From Kordiimonas sp. SCSIO 12603 (GTDB lineage: Bacteria; Pseudomonadota; Alphaproteobacteria; Sphingomonadales; Kordiimonadaceae), in the NCBI RefSeq assembly GCF_024398035.1, contig NZ_CP073748.1, forward strand, positions 2,967,001 to 3,031,000: DNA of 64,000 bases, read 5' to 3'. Below are positions 10,711-19,546 of this stretch, piece after piece. The position numbers and the translations under genes are program-made. The notes under the pieces were generated by a model. The model saw only the letters and a list, made by a program, of their open reading frames with translations. It made no database searches and was not told the origin of the DNA. The first letter of the stretch is position 1; each line of letters opens with the position of its first letter.

Positions 10711-11511
10711 TTATTCAGCGTCGTCATAGAAGTTTTTACCTTCTTTTACAGGCTTCCAAATCTTCTTCATAGATAGATAAAGAATGATGGAAAGAATGCC
10801 CAGGAAGATAAGAACATTCATGCCCATGCGGTGACGATCTTCAAGCTTTGGCTCAGCAACATATGTAAGGAACATAGTTACATCGCGTGCCATCTGCTCT
10901 GGTGTTGCTGCTGTACCGTCTTCATACTCAACAATACCTTCAGCAAGTGGCGGAGCCATAGAAATCTGGCCACCCTTGAAGTATGGGTTGTAGTTCTTGC
11001 CAGCTGATAGCTCAAAGCCTGCAGGAGCATCTTCATAACCAGTCAGGATGCTGAACAGATAGTTCGAACCATCATGGCGTGCTTTAGCAAGTAGAGATAG
11101 ATCAGGTGGTAGTGCGCCACCATTTGATGCACGTGCTGCATTTTCGTTAGCAAACGGTGCTGGGAACGCATCCTGAGGAAGCGCATTACGTACTGTTTCA
11201 TCACCAGCATCATCAGGTTCACCAGCTACTTCATATTCAGCAGCAAACGCTTTGATCATATCTTCGCTGTAGCCTAGCTCAGCAAGGTTACGGAAGCGGA
11301 AGTACTTCAGGCTGTGACACGCTGAACAAACCTGCTTGTATACCTGCCAGCCACGCTGAGCAGAAGCACGGTCATACTTACCGAAAGCGCCGTCGAATGA
11401 CCACTTCTGTTGAATTGGGTGCTTTGCAGCGCCAGCAGCCATCACAGCGCCGGTTAGCGCTGCAGTAGCAGTAAGAGCAAGTGCAATGTTTTTGAAGAAT
11501 TTCATTGTCAT
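10711..11511 (-). CDS. petC: Cytochrome c1 of the bc1 complex
   Basis: Heme-c subunit of ubiquinol:cytochrome c reductase, anchored in the inner membrane with its heme in the periplasm. From the start MTMKFF it has a signal peptide (cleavage near AAGAA). The heme motif CSACH spans C62-H66. The axial methionine region is GGQISMAPPL, and a single C-terminal membrane helix (GMNVLIFLGILSIILYLSM) anchors it. Its start lies 7 bases after the cytochrome b stop. Two ATGs (11511 and 11505) fit the AAGGGG site. Last gene of petABC. Confidence 0.96.
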   Translation of the reverse strand: MTMKFFKNIALALTATAALTGAVMAAGAAKHPIQQKWSFDGAFGKYDRASAQRGWQVYKQVCSACHSLKYFRFRNLAELGYSEDMIKAFAAEYEVAGEPDDAGDETVRNALPQDAFPAPFANENAARASNGGALPPDLSLLAKARHDGSNYLFSILTGYEDAPAGFELSAGKNYNPYFKGGQISMAPPLAEGIVEYEDGTAATPEQMARDVTMFLTYVAEPKLEDRHRMGMNVLIFLGILSIILYLSMKKIWKPVKEGKNFYDDAE

Positions 11512-11518
11512 AGTCCCC

Positions 11519-12799
11519 TTACTCAGCTGCTTGTGCTTTAGGAGCACATGCTTTTGCAATGCTTTCTGGTAGCGGAAGTGTTTTTTCCATCTTACCGAGA
11601 AGCGGCATAATCACCAGGAAGTGAGCGAAGTAATAAGCTGTACCGATAAGACCAAGTAGAGGCCAGATACCTTCAGGTTTCTTACCACCAACAATTGTCA
11701 GAAGAACCATGTCAGCAACCAGGAACCAGAAGAAGTAACGGTATGTTGGGCGGAAGCGTGTTGAGCGAACTTTAGAAGTGTCCAACCATGGTAGGAAGAA
11801 CAGGATAATGATCGCTGCAAACATCGCGATAACACCAAGAAGCTTCGCTGGGATGATCACAATATCAGTGAAAGGAATACCGATATCAAATGTGATCGAA
11901 CGAAGGATCGCATAGAATGGCAGGAAGTACCACTCAGGAACGATTGAATCAGGAGTTACAAGCGGATCAGCCGGAATGTAGTTATCTGGGTGGCCCATTG
12001 CGTTTGGATCATAGAAGATAAACGCAGCGAACACGAAGAAGAATACACCAACACCGAACGCATCTTTAATTGTGTAGAACGGGTGGAATGGAATTTGGTC
12101 AGCGCTTGACTGAACTTCCACACCCAGTGGGTTACCACTGTCGGAAACTTTCTTCGCCCAAATGTGCAGAATAACAACGCCTGTGATCACAAATGGTAGC
12201 AGATAGTGAAGGCTGAAGAAACGCTTCAGTGTTGGGTTATCTACAGAGAAACCACCCCAAAGAAGTGTTACAATATCTTCACCAACAACAGGAACTGCTG
12301 AGAATAGGTTTGTAATTACTGTTGCACCCCAGAAAGACATCTGGCCCCATGGTAGTACATAACCCATGAACGCCGTTGCCATCATCAATAGGAAGATAAC
12401 AAGACCAAGCATCCATAGTACTTCACGCGGTGCTTTATAAGAACCATAGTAAAGGCCACGAAGGATGTGGATATAAACAGCAATAAAGAAGAATGAAGCA
12501 CCATTTGCGTGCATATAGCGGATAAGCCAGCCATAGTTCACGTCGCGCATAATACGCTCAACGCTATCAAAAGCGAGAGATGTATCAGGCGTATAGTGCA
12601 TTGCTAGTACGATACCAGAGATAAGCTGAACAACCAGCATCAAACCAGCAAGGGAACCAAAGTTCCAGAAATAGTTCAGGTTACGCGGTGTTGGAGTATC
12701 TGGTCCAACAACATTGCTAACAAGAGCAAGTACAGGAAGACGTTCCTCTACCCACGCCAAAGCCTTATTTTCAGGCTTAATTGTTTGCCATTTTGCCAT
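11519..12799 (-). CDS. petB: Cytochrome b of the bc1 complex
   Basis: The 426-aa membrane core of complex III, which holds two b hemes and the Qo/Qi quinone sites. The heme ligands form the usual two pairs spaced by 13 residues: H97/H111 and H198/H212. The Qo-site PEWY motif is at 288-291. Length and the eight-helix pattern match full-length bacterial cytochrome b (not the split b6/IV form). It lies between the Rieske gene (10 bp upstream) and cytochrome c1 (7 bp downstream) in the standard petABC order. Confidence 0.97.
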   Translation of the reverse strand: MAKWQTIKPENKALAWVEERLPVLALVSNVVGPDTPTPRNLNYFWNFGSLAGLMLVVQLISGIVLAMHYTPDTSLAFDSVERIMRDVNYGWLIRYMHANGASFFFIAVYIHILRGLYYGSYKAPREVLWMLGLVIFLLMMATAFMGYVLPWGQMSFWGATVITNLFSAVPVVGEDIVTLLWGGFSVDNPTLKRFFSLHYLLPFVITGVVILHIWAKKVSDSGNPLGVEVQSSADQIPFHPFYTIKDAFGVGVFFFVFAAFIFYDPNAMGHPDNYIPADPLVTPDSIVPEWYFLPFYAILRSITFDIGIPFTDIVIIPAKLLGVIAMFAAIIILFFLPWLDTSKVRSTRFRPTYRYFFWFLVADMVLLTIVGGKKPEGIWPLLGLIGTAYYFAHFLVIMPLLGKMEKTLPLPESIAKACAPKAQAAE

Positions 12800-12809
12800 G
12801 ATATCTTCC

Positions 12810-13361
12810 CTATCCGATTTTAATAGTTGTGTCGCTTAGGAAGGCATACTCTGGAACCGCTAGGTTTAGCGGAGCCGGACCCTTACGAATACGACCGGAT
12901 GTATCATAGTGCGAACCGTGACATGGGCAGAACCAACCACCGAATTCACCTTTTTCGTCGCCTGACTTAGAACCAAGAGGCACACAACCAAGGTGCGTAC
13001 AAATACCTGTAACAACCAGCCATTTTTCGTGACCAGATTTAATACGGTCAGCATCTGATTGCTGATCAGGAAGTGCAGCAACGTCAACTGCGTTTGCTTC
13101 TTCGATTTCAGCTTGCGTACGGTGGCGAATAAAAATTGGCTTACCGCGCCACTTAACAATTACAGCTTCACCTTCGCCAATTGCACTGAGGTCAACCTCA
13201 ACAGATGCAAGAGCGAGCGTATCGGCCGCTGGGTTCATTTGGTCAATAAATGGCCAAGCTGCCATTACTGCGCCTACACCAGCTCCGCCGGCTGCGGCAA
13301 TGTGAAGAAAGTCACGACGTGTAGCTTCTTCACCTTCGATAGTATTAGTGATGTTGCTCAT
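12810..13361 (-). CDS. petA: Rieske iron-sulfur protein of the bc1 complex
   Basis: The 183-aa [2Fe-2S] subunit that takes the first electron from ubiquinol. The N-terminus carries a twin-arginine-type signal ([14 protein letters not shown]) that stays as a membrane anchor. The cluster ligands are C121/H123 (CTHLGC) and C145/H148 (CPCHGSH), with C126-C147 forming the expected disulfide. First gene of petABC. Its promoter should lie in the 288-bp divergent region shared with trmL, and its ribosome site is CAGGGA. Confidence 0.97.
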   Translation of the reverse strand: MSNITNTIEGEEATRRDFLHIAAAGGAGVGAVMAAWPFIDQMNPAADTLALASVEVDLSAIGEGEAVIVKWRGKPIFIRHRTQAEIEEANAVDVAALPDQQSDADRIKSGHEKWLVVTGICTHLGCVPLGSKSGDEKGEFGGWFCPCHGSHYDTSGRIRKGPAPLNLAVPEYAFLSDTTIKIG

Positions 13362-13649
13362 CTATTTTTCCCTGACAGGAATTTGATGCTCAAGGCGATC
13401 AATCATTACAATTTGTCACCTTATTCTACCCCTGCTTGGCTTAAAATCTCTGCGGCACAGGGTCGCAGATCTTTCGTACCAATAGCACGAACGCCAAGCA
13501 ATTAAGCTTAGCGAGTTGAGATTGGTTTAGTCGCCTACGTCAAAAGAGGCAACCCTTTATGCGTCTGAAAAGTAAAAAAAAAGGTAAAAAAATGTTCTCA
13601 CCACTTGAAACCGTTGAACCTTTTCCCAAAGCCCACTAAGTTCCGCGCC
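13362..13649. promoter_or_regulatory. Divergent intergenic region between petABC and trmL
   Basis: Nearly 290 bp without a supported gene, which must hold the promoters for both petABC (minus) and trmL-hemF (plus). An A-rich stretch (about 13570-13590) precedes trmL. No convincing -35/-10 pair, operator or RNA structure stood out by eye. A TTG-initiated extension of trmL into this region is not family-like. Confidence 0.5.
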
Positions 13650-14108
13650 ATGGATATAGCACTTTACCAACCAGACCAACCGCCAAACACAGGTACGCTC
13701 TTAAGACTAGGAGCCTGCATGAAAACGGCTGTACATGTAATAGAACCCTGCGGTTTTCCGTTTTCTAAACGCGCGCTAAGGCGTTATGCAATGGATTATG
13801 CGGACCTTGTAGACCTGCATCACCACCTTGATTGGGATGCCTTTCTTCAATGGACAAAAGACAATAATCGCAGGTTAGTACTGCTCACGACAAAAAGCGA
13901 TCAGACTTACTGTGATTTTGAATTTACCCCAGAGGATATCCTTCTGGTAGGCAGTGAATCGACAGGCGCACCAGAATCAGTGCATGATGCGGCAGATGCC
14001 CGCATCACTGTTCCAATGAACAAAGAAGTACGCTCTTTAAATGTAGCTGTTTCAATGGCAATGGTACTTGGTGAAGCGCTAAGGCAAACAAATAGCTGGC
14101 CTGAATAG
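13650..14108 (+). CDS. trmL: tRNA (cytidine(34)-2'-O)-methyltransferase TrmL
   Basis: A SPOUT-class enzyme that methylates the ribose of wobble nucleotide 34 in leucine tRNAs. The 152-aa product from the ATG ([15 protein letters not shown]) is the family's usual size. The knotted SAM site is visible as [10 protein letters not shown] and [19 protein letters not shown]. The trmL-hemF order beside petABC is common in alphaproteobacteria. HemF begins 14 bases after its stop, so they are probably co-transcribed. Confidence 0.93.
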   Translation: MDIALYQPDQPPNTGTLLRLGACMKTAVHVIEPCGFPFSKRALRRYAMDYADLVDLHHHLDWDAFLQWTKDNNRRLVLLTTKSDQTYCDFEFTPEDILLVGSESTGAPESVHDAADARITVPMNKEVRSLNVAVSMAMVLGEALRQTNSWPE

Positions 14109-14122
14109 AAAAGGACACACAA

Positions 14123-14989
14123 GTGGATATTGAAGAAAAAAAACAAAAAGCCGCTGATTGGTTTCAAAACCTACGTGATCAGATTTGCGCCAGCTTTGAA
14201 CAGATCGAAGACGATAATGAAGGCCCAATGGCTGGCCGCGAAGCTGGCCGTTTTGAACGCAAAACCTGGGACCGTACCAATCAATCAGATGGCGCAGAGG
14301 GCGGCGGCGGCACCATGTCGATCATGCGTAGCGGCCGTGTTTTTGAAAAAGTCGGTGTAAACATTTCAAGCGTGCACGGCACCTTTACAGAAGAATTCGC
14401 GAAAAACATTCCGGGTGCGGAAGAAGATCCGAGCTTTTTCGCCACTGGCATTTCGCTCGTTGCACATATGAACAGCCCAAAGGTACCTGCCGTTCATATG
14501 AACACGCGTTTCATCTGCACCACTAAAAGCTGGTTCGGCGGCGGCGCTGATCTTAACGCCCCTCTCCCAGATTCGTATGACACCGCATCTTTCCATTCTG
14601 CCTTCAAGGAATGCTGCGACAAGCATGATCCGGATTATTACCCGCGCTATAAAGAATGGTGTGACCGCTATTTCTATATCCCGCACCGTAACAGGGCACG
14701 CGGTGAAGGCGGTATTTTCTATGATCAACTGAATACAGGTGACTGGGAAAAGGACTTTGCCTTCACCCAAGATGTAGGCCGCACATTTAATGACATCTAT
14801 CCGGAGCTTGTGCGCCGCCATATGAACGAAAGCTGGACACCGGAAGAACGTGAAAAGCAGCTTGAGTATCGTGGCTATTATGCAGAGTTCAATCTAGTGT
14901 ATGATCGCGGCACTACCTTCGGCCTTAAAACAGGCGGCAATGTAGAAGCTATTCTTATGTCACTACCACCAGAAGCAAAATGGCCGTAA
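14123..14989 (+). CDS. hemF: Oxygen-dependent coproporphyrinogen-III oxidase
   Basis: Converts coproporphyrinogen III to protoporphyrinogen IX with O2, a late step of heme synthesis. The 288-aa product starts at GTG, with AAGGA 8 bases upstream. Family hallmarks include [20 protein letters not shown], the region [10 protein letters not shown] ... [11 protein letters not shown], and [11 protein letters not shown]. Its position beside the bc1 operon makes physiological sense, since both cytochromes need heme. It implies oxic growth; an anaerobic HemN is not in this window. Confidence 0.96.
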   Translation: MDIEEKKQKAADWFQNLRDQICASFEQIEDDNEGPMAGREAGRFERKTWDRTNQSDGAEGGGGTMSIMRSGRVFEKVGVNISSVHGTFTEEFAKNIPGAEEDPSFFATGISLVAHMNSPKVPAVHMNTRFICTTKSWFGGGADLNAPLPDSYDTASFHSAFKECCDKHDPDYYPRYKEWCDRYFYIPHRNRARGEGGIFYDQLNTGDWEKDFAFTQDVGRTFNDIYPELVRRHMNESWTPEEREKQLEYRGYYAEFNLVYDRGTTFGLKTGGNVEAILMSLPPEAKWP

Positions 14990-14995
14990 ACACGA

Positions 14996-15433
14996 GTGCT
15001 TGGTGATTTAGCAATATATGGCGGGTTGTTTGTAAGCGCATTTATTGCGGCTACCCTTCTACCCGCCTTTTCTGAACTTAGCTTTGCCGCCAGCTTATCT
15101 GAAAATGCAGGCATTCCTTTGTTTCTTTTTATCGCTGTTACTAGCGGTAACGTTCTAGGCGCTTGCTTAAACTGGTGGATCGGAAGCAAGATTGTTCACT
15201 TCCAGTCCCGTAGTTGGTTTCCTTTCTCCCCTAATCAAATCGCAAAGGCGGAGCATCATTTTGCGCGATACGGTAAATGGTCTCTGCTGTTTGCATGGCT
15301 TCCTGTGGTGGGCGATCCTTTAACCCTTGTAGCAGGTATATTGCGCACAAATCTGTTATTCTTCCTAACACTTATATCAATTGGGAAAGCTACCAGATAT
15401 GCAGTAATATGGTTTGGTATCAGCCAAATTTAG
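14996..15433 (+). CDS. YqaA-family (small DedA-like) membrane protein
   Basis: A 145-aa polytopic inner-membrane protein starting at GTG 6 bases after the hemF stop. It shows hydrophobic segments at about 5-30, 38-62 and 110-140. Conserved text includes GNVLGACLNWWIGS and FARYGKWSLLFAWLPVVGDPLTLVAGILR, characteristic of the YqaA branch of the SNARE-associated/DedA group (lipid scramblase- or transporter-like). No better start with a ribosome site was seen, suggesting translation coupled to hemF. Exact role unknown. Confidence 0.87.
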   Translation: MLGDLAIYGGLFVSAFIAATLLPAFSELSFAASLSENAGIPLFLFIAVTSGNVLGACLNWWIGSKIVHFQSRSWFPFSPNQIAKAEHHFARYGKWSLLFAWLPVVGDPLTLVAGILRTNLLFFLTLISIGKATRYAVIWFGISQI

Positions 15434-15489
15434 CTGCCACAAAATTGTCAGGAAGCACTTTTAATATCTGCCTCAACAGGAGGATCAAT

Positions 15490-16062
15490 ATGTTCAGATC
15501 AGTTTTATCATTCACGCTTTTAGGCCTACTATTATTAGCAACTGCTCCAGCGTTTGCGGACAAATATGATAAGAAACGCCAAAAAGTTCTGGATATGAGA
15601 CAGGAAGTGCTCGTTGAACTTTTTGAAGCCCGTCCGCAGGCACAAGCTGAAATTGACGAAGCATACGGCTATGCCGTTTTCTCAAACGTTGGTGTACAGG
15701 TATTTCTGATCGGCGGCGGTGGTGGTCGCGGTGTTGTACATGATAACCGCTCAAACACAGACACATACATGAAAATGGCAACCGCCAGTGTAGGCCTTGG
15801 CCTCGGCATCAAAGATTTCAGAGCCGTGTTTGTATTCCATGATGAAGAAGCGCTAGATAGCTTCGTTCAAAAAGGATGGGATTTCTCTGGCGAAGCAGAT
15901 GCCGCAGCACGCTCCAATGAAAAGGGCGGTGAAATCGGTGAAGCTGCGTCCTTCCGCAAGAAGGTAAGTGTTTACCAGTTCACTAAGGCAGGCCTTGCAC
16001 TTCAGGCATCTCTTCACGGCACAAAATACTGGAAAGATAAAAAGCTTAATCGTTCGCGGTAG
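15490..16062 (+). CDS. Secreted SYLF (Ysc84-type) lipid-binding domain protein
   Basis: A 190-aa protein starting at an ATG with a near-perfect AGGAGG site. It has a signal peptide (cleavage near AFA-DKY). The SYLF domain fills the rest (GYAVFSNVGVQVFLIGGGGGRGVVHD ... GLGLGIKDFRAVFVFHD). SYLF domains bind phospholipids in eukaryotes; bacterial members are periplasmic proteins of unclear role. The 3' end overlaps the convergent CCA-transferase gene by 17 bp. A much longer in-frame ORF (from 15277) is rejected because it would lose the signal peptide and overlap the YqaA gene. Confidence 0.9.
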   Translation: MFRSVLSFTLLGLLLLATAPAFADKYDKKRQKVLDMRQEVLVELFEARPQAQAEIDEAYGYAVFSNVGVQVFLIGGGGGRGVVHDNRSNTDTYMKMATASVGLGLGIKDFRAVFVFHDEEALDSFVQKGWDFSGEADAAARSNEKGGEIGEAASFRKKVSVYQFTKAGLALQASLHGTKYWKDKKLNRSR

Positions 16063-17218
16063 CAAGCAAATCTTCTTTTGAGAGCTTGAACCCACTATCG
16101 ATCCATATCTGTTCAAGCTCTTTCATTCGCCTTCCAAGGTCTGGCCCAGCCTGAAAACCTCGATCCAGCAAATCCTTCCCGTGCAAAGGAAATACGGGCT
16201 GAACCCAATTCCGGCATATCTCCAGTTCTCTTGCATAATCTTTACTACCTGAACAGATGATATGCTGTTCCATAACCCATGGCCCAAGTTCATATAGTAA
16301 CTGCTCGAACGAAGCTTCACTTTCTCCAGCGATTTCAAGCCCAATCAATTGTTTCCGTTGTTCATTGGAAAGCTTGAATTCCTTTGCAAGCTTCTGAGCA
16401 GAAAATACAGATGAACCAATCGCGTAGAAACGTGCCAACGCATCAGCAGCTAAGCCCGAGCTTGCTTCACACATTGATAGCAACTCAACGCTACTGCCAC
16501 GAAAAGATTCACCATAAATTTGCTGCAAAACCCCGGCTTTCCACATTGAAAACACAGGCTGCATAAAGTTTGGCAGTGCCATCATTTTCATAAGTTCATC
16601 ACGGATACGCTCAATAGAAAGAGCATCCAGCAGATAACGGAGTGAGGTACATGCTTTCATGCCCGCTTTATCGGGCTCACCCTGCCCGTACCGCGCAGTA
16701 AAACGGAAGAAACGCATAATCCTGAGCGCATCCTCTTTGATCCGCTCTTCAGCGTCGCCAATAAAGCGTACCCGGCCTATCTTTAAATCTTCTATCCCGC
16801 CAAAAGGGTCAAACAGTTCACCGTCTGGCGCACAATATAGAGAGTTAATGGTGAAGTCTCTGCGTTTGGCATCCTCAAGCCAGCTTTCCGTGAAGGCTAC
16901 TTCTGCGTGCCTACCGTCCGTTTCCACATCCACCCGTAACGTGGTGATTTCAATATGTGTTCCTGAAGAAACAGCCGTGACAGTACCGTGCTTAAGCCCT
17001 GTTGGAATAACCTTGATGCCTGCTTCCTCAAGCAGAGCCATCGTGATTTCAGGCTTATGGGTTGTGGCTGCATCAATATCAGATACATGGCGCCCGGCGA
17101 GCGTATCCCGAACAGCGCCGCCCACAAATTTAATTGCCTCTGTTCCCAGCGCTTCAACGACACGCTCAACACCCTGCGAACAAAGCCAGTCAGCCTTCAG
17201 ATGTATCGCCTGTGTCAT
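16046..17218 (-). CDS. CCA tRNA nucleotidyltransferase / poly(A) polymerase family
   Basis: A 390-aa class II nucleotidyltransferase that adds or repairs the 3' CCA of tRNAs, or adds poly(A). The flexible loop GGAVRD (33-38) and catalytic DxD (D47, D49) are present, along with RRDFTINSL and EDALRIMRFFRFTARYG. The start at 17218 removes 22 poorly conserved residues of the longer frame; it overlaps the 3' end of DUF6111 by 29 bp. It is the last gene of the DUF1285-Nudix-DUF6111-CCA operon. CCA versus poly(A) specificity cannot be settled from sequence alone. Confidence 0.92.
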   Translation of the reverse strand: MTQAIHLKADWLCSQGVERVVEALGTEAIKFVGGAVRDTLAGRHVSDIDAATTHKPEITMALLEEAGIKVIPTGLKHGTVTAVSSGTHIEITTLRVDVETDGRHAEVAFTESWLEDAKRRDFTINSLYCAPDGELFDPFGGIEDLKIGRVRFIGDAEERIKEDALRIMRFFRFTARYGQGEPDKAGMKACTSLRYLLDALSIERIRDELMKMMALPNFMQPVFSMWKAGVLQQIYGESFRGSSVELLSMCEASSGLAADALARFYAIGSSVFSAQKLAKEFKLSNEQRKQLIGLEIAGESEASFEQLLYELGPWVMEQHIICSGSKDYARELEICRNWVQPVFPLHGKDLLDRGFQAGPDLGRRMKELEQIWIDSGFKLSKEDLLATAND

Positions 17219-17537
17219 CTTTTTTCTTTTTCGTACGTTCGAGATGCTTGATCGCCTCGGGGTGATCAGCAGGCAGAAAGCCACCTGGCACTAATTTACC
17301 ATTTTCCATATAGGCAGGTACATAAACCTTATCAACATCACCGCTATCATCAGTAAAGCGAAGGCCAATACCCGCTACAACCAAACCAATAATAACCGAG
17401 ATCAACCCGATACGGAGTTGCTTTGCATCCTTATCTGAAAGGCCTTCTTCGCTATTCTTTTTGATGCGCCAACGCACCCACAAGAGAACCAGTACAACAG
17501 GGAGCAAAAGAAGTAGAATTCGAATAAAAATTGCCAT
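17190..17537 (-). CDS. DUF6111-family small membrane protein
   Basis: A 115-aa protein with two N-terminal membrane helices (about 4-24 and 42-60) and a charged cytoplasmic tail ending in a Lys-rich patch. The motif YVPAYMENGKLVPGGF is characteristic of this alphaproteobacterial family of unknown function. It is packed between the Nudix gene (2-bp gap) and the CCA-transferase (29-bp overlap), the conserved setting of the family. Translation of the CCA gene is probably coupled to it. Confidence 0.85.
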   Translation of the reverse strand: MAIFIRILLLLLPVVLVLLWVRWRIKKNSEEGLSDKDAKQLRIGLISVIIGLVVAGIGLRFTDDSGDVDKVYVPAYMENGKLVPGGFLPADHPEAIKHLERTKKKKDDTGDTSEG

Positions 17538-17539
17538 TG

Positions 17540-18157
17540 TTACCCCCGTTTTGTTGTTTCAAGCACATCGCACAAATTCACCAGCATGGCAGCTGTAGCG
17601 CCCCATATCTTATACCCATTATAAGGCAAATGATAATAGTGCCTTTCGATACCTTGCCAAACTGCTGATTCTCGTTTGTGATTATCCCTATCAAGAATGA
17701 AAGAAAGCGGCACCTCGAAAACATCGGTTACCTCGCCTTCTTCCAGGACAAGATCAAAACCGGGCTTCACCAAGCCAACTACAGGGGTTATCTCAAACCC
17801 TGTGCCCGTTCTATAAGTATCAAGGAAGCCGGAAACATTCACATAGGAACGATTAAGGCCCACCTCTTCTTCTGTTTCCCTAAGCGCTGCCGCCACTTCA
17901 TCAGCATCCGTATCATCCACACGGCCACCGGGGAAACTTACTTGCCCCGCATGCTTGGTAAGTGTTTCAGATCTTTTGGTGAGAAGAATGGTTGGCCCAT
18001 TGGTATGATCAATAATAGGCACAAGTACCGCCGCTGGCCTCGGCACAACATTAACCAGTTCTTTAAGCTTGATATGGCTGTTAAGGTCATAATCACTGCG
18101 ATTACCGCGCGCGGCAGGGTTATCCGCCTTAAGCGCTTCCGCTAACCAGTTTTGCAT
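17540..18157 (-). CDS. CoA-pyrophosphatase-type Nudix hydrolase
   Basis: A 205-aa Nudix hydrolase. The Nudix box is GRVDDTDADEVAAALRETEEEVGL-like (R-E-T-E-E-E-V-G visible), preceded by the CoA-type UPF0035 signature LLTKRSETLTKHAGQVSFPGG. The family cleaves CoA and derivatives to 4'-phosphopantetheine and 3',5'-ADP. The start codon abuts the DUF1285 stop with no gap. Second gene of the four-gene run. Confidence 0.92.
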   Translation of the reverse strand: MQNWLAEALKADNPAARGNRSDYDLNSHIKLKELVNVVPRPAAVLVPIIDHTNGPTILLTKRSETLTKHAGQVSFPGGRVDDTDADEVAAALRETEEEVGLNRSYVNVSGFLDTYRTGTGFEITPVVGLVKPGFDLVLEEGEVTDVFEVPLSFILDRDNHKRESAVWQGIERHYYHLPYNGYKIWGATAAMLVNLCDVLETTKRG

Positions 18158-18727
18158 CTACTCAGCACTCCACTGACCAAGACTGAATTCACACCCTGCT
18201 GACGATACCATAAGTTCAGTTTTTGCACCGTTTTTTACTTCGTTTGCCATTTCAACCAATTCATAAAAAACAGATCTCGCGACAAGTGCATCCAAATTAC
18301 CTCGAACCCGAACATAAGGCCTTGGCTCCTCTGTGGTTTCATCGATATGAACAGAAATAGGATGTTCTGCATCCACCGCGACCTTATCCCCCACATTCGT
18401 AGTGAAAACGAGCGTATCATCTTCCACATCAACACGTATGACCGTAAAATGCGCGTCATCAACCGTAATACCAATCTTCTCAACCGGCGTAACCAAATAG
18501 GTTTTTCCGTCACTATCCTTACGAAGCACTGAAGAAAACAGTTTCACCATACGGCTACGGGTAATAGGCGTACCCATATAAAACCAAGTTCCATCACTGG
18601 CGATACGCATATCAATATCACCACAAAAATCCGGGTTCCATTTATCAACTGGCGGGTATTTTTGCCCTTCAACCTGCTTTAACAGCCCTTCAAGGGAAAA
18701 AGACGCATGTTGTTTGTTTTTGGCCAT
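18158..18727 (-). CDS. DUF1285 domain protein
   Basis: A 189-aa soluble protein of the DUF1285 family. It contains the family texts CGDIDMRIASDGTWFYMGTPI and VEKIGITVDDAHF, and PYVRVRGNLDALVARSVFYEL near the C-terminus. Function unknown; structures of homologues show a beta-rich two-domain fold. It leads the operon with the CoA Nudix hydrolase, DUF6111 and CCA-transferase. The best Shine-Dalgarno (AAAGGAG) lies rather far (13 nt) from the ATG. Confidence 0.88.
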   Translation of the reverse strand: MAKNKQHASFSLEGLLKQVEGQKYPPVDKWNPDFCGDIDMRIASDGTWFYMGTPITRSRMVKLFSSVLRKDSDGKTYLVTPVEKIGITVDDAHFTVIRVDVEDDTLVFTTNVGDKVAVDAEHPISVHIDETTEEPRPYVRVRGNLDALVARSVFYELVEMANEVKNGAKTELMVSSAGCEFSLGQWSAE

Positions 18728-18785
18728 ATAATGAACGCTCCTTTACCTCACTATATGGCGCGAAATTTCAGGATGGAAATATTTC

Positions 18786-19346
18786 TTACGCAGCGGGTGC
18801 CAGTTCACCAAAACGTGGTTCACTGGAACTGGCTTCAAGTGGCGCAAATCCCGGCAGAACTTTACCAACAGCGGGCAGCGCCCTAACAGTCGCTGGCTTT
18901 GCAATCAAAAGCCGCCGTTCTTTCCCTGTCGGAAGAGTGATAAAACTCGGAAGCACGCTTTCAAACCCAAAACGCTGGTAATAAGCAGCGTCGCCAACAA
19001 GCAAAACCCGCTTATGACCAGCGGCTTTCACGCCAGCCATCGCGGTTCTCATAATCTTGGAACCAAGACCACTACCCTGATATTCCGGGTGGATAGCAAG
19101 AGGCCCAAGGAATACAGCATTCGCATTTTTGCCAAGAAGCATGTCGTGGATATGAGCCGCGCAAAATCGAACAGTTCCCACAACCTTGTCACCATCTCGG
19201 GCAACAAGAGACAAATTCAAAAGAATTGGATTATCTACTCTAAGAGCATGTGAAGATTTGGAGAATCTCTCATCTCCAAAAACCGTATCCAGCAGAATAT
19301 CAATCTGGTTGCTGTCAAACGGCTGTTCCTGATCAATGGTGATCAT
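18786..19346 (-). CDS. GNAT-family N-acetyltransferase
   Basis: A 186-aa acetyltransferase of the YhbS-like type. The acetyl-CoA loop is in LAIHPEYQGSGLGSKIMRTAM, followed by LLVGDAAYYQRFGFE, typical of this group. The ATG at 19346 is the first good start (GGGAA upstream); the longer frame adds 14 residues. The substrate amine is unknown. An inverted repeat (19394-19412) sits about 50 bases upstream and could be an operator. Confidence 0.88.
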   Translation of the reverse strand: MITIDQEQPFDSNQIDILLDTVFGDERFSKSSHALRVDNPILLNLSLVARDGDKVVGTVRFCAAHIHDMLLGKNANAVFLGPLAIHPEYQGSGLGSKIMRTAMAGVKAAGHKRVLLVGDAAYYQRFGFESVLPSFITLPTGKERRLLIAKPATVRALPAVGKVLPGFAPLEASSSEPRFGELAPAA

Positions 19347-19393
19347 CAGCAATTTCCCATATCGCGGCGCACGCGCCAAACACAACAAACGTT

Positions 19394-19412
19394 ATAAGAT
19401 TCAGTATCTTAT
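19394..19412. promoter_or_regulatory. Inverted repeat upstream of the GNAT gene (possible operator)
   Basis: ATAAGAT and ATCTTAT form a perfect 7-bp inverted repeat around a 5-bp spacer, 47 bases before the GNAT start. There is no T-run and no gene ends nearby, so an operator is more likely than a terminator. No cognate regulator is adjacent. Confidence 0.4.
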
Positions 19413-19546
19413 CGTCGTCGGAGCCGGTTAATCCGGTTGATATGGGTGCTCTTTACCATAAGGAGTATTACGCTTTTATGTTCAAACTGGCCGGACCATA
19501 AAACTGTAATAGAAAAAATACCAGCAAGTTTTTCTGATTTTTAAGA

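Noticed and set aside
15277-15489. Upstream extension of the SYLF protein frame
   Set aside because: It overlaps the YqaA gene and would remove the signal peptide; the ATG at 15490 has a near-perfect ribosome site.
19478-19501. Seven-codon frame MFKLAGP with AAGGAG upstream, suggesting a leader peptide
   Set aside because: No plus-strand gene follows (the porin is convergent), so a leader role makes no sense; the spacing to the ribosome site is also too long.
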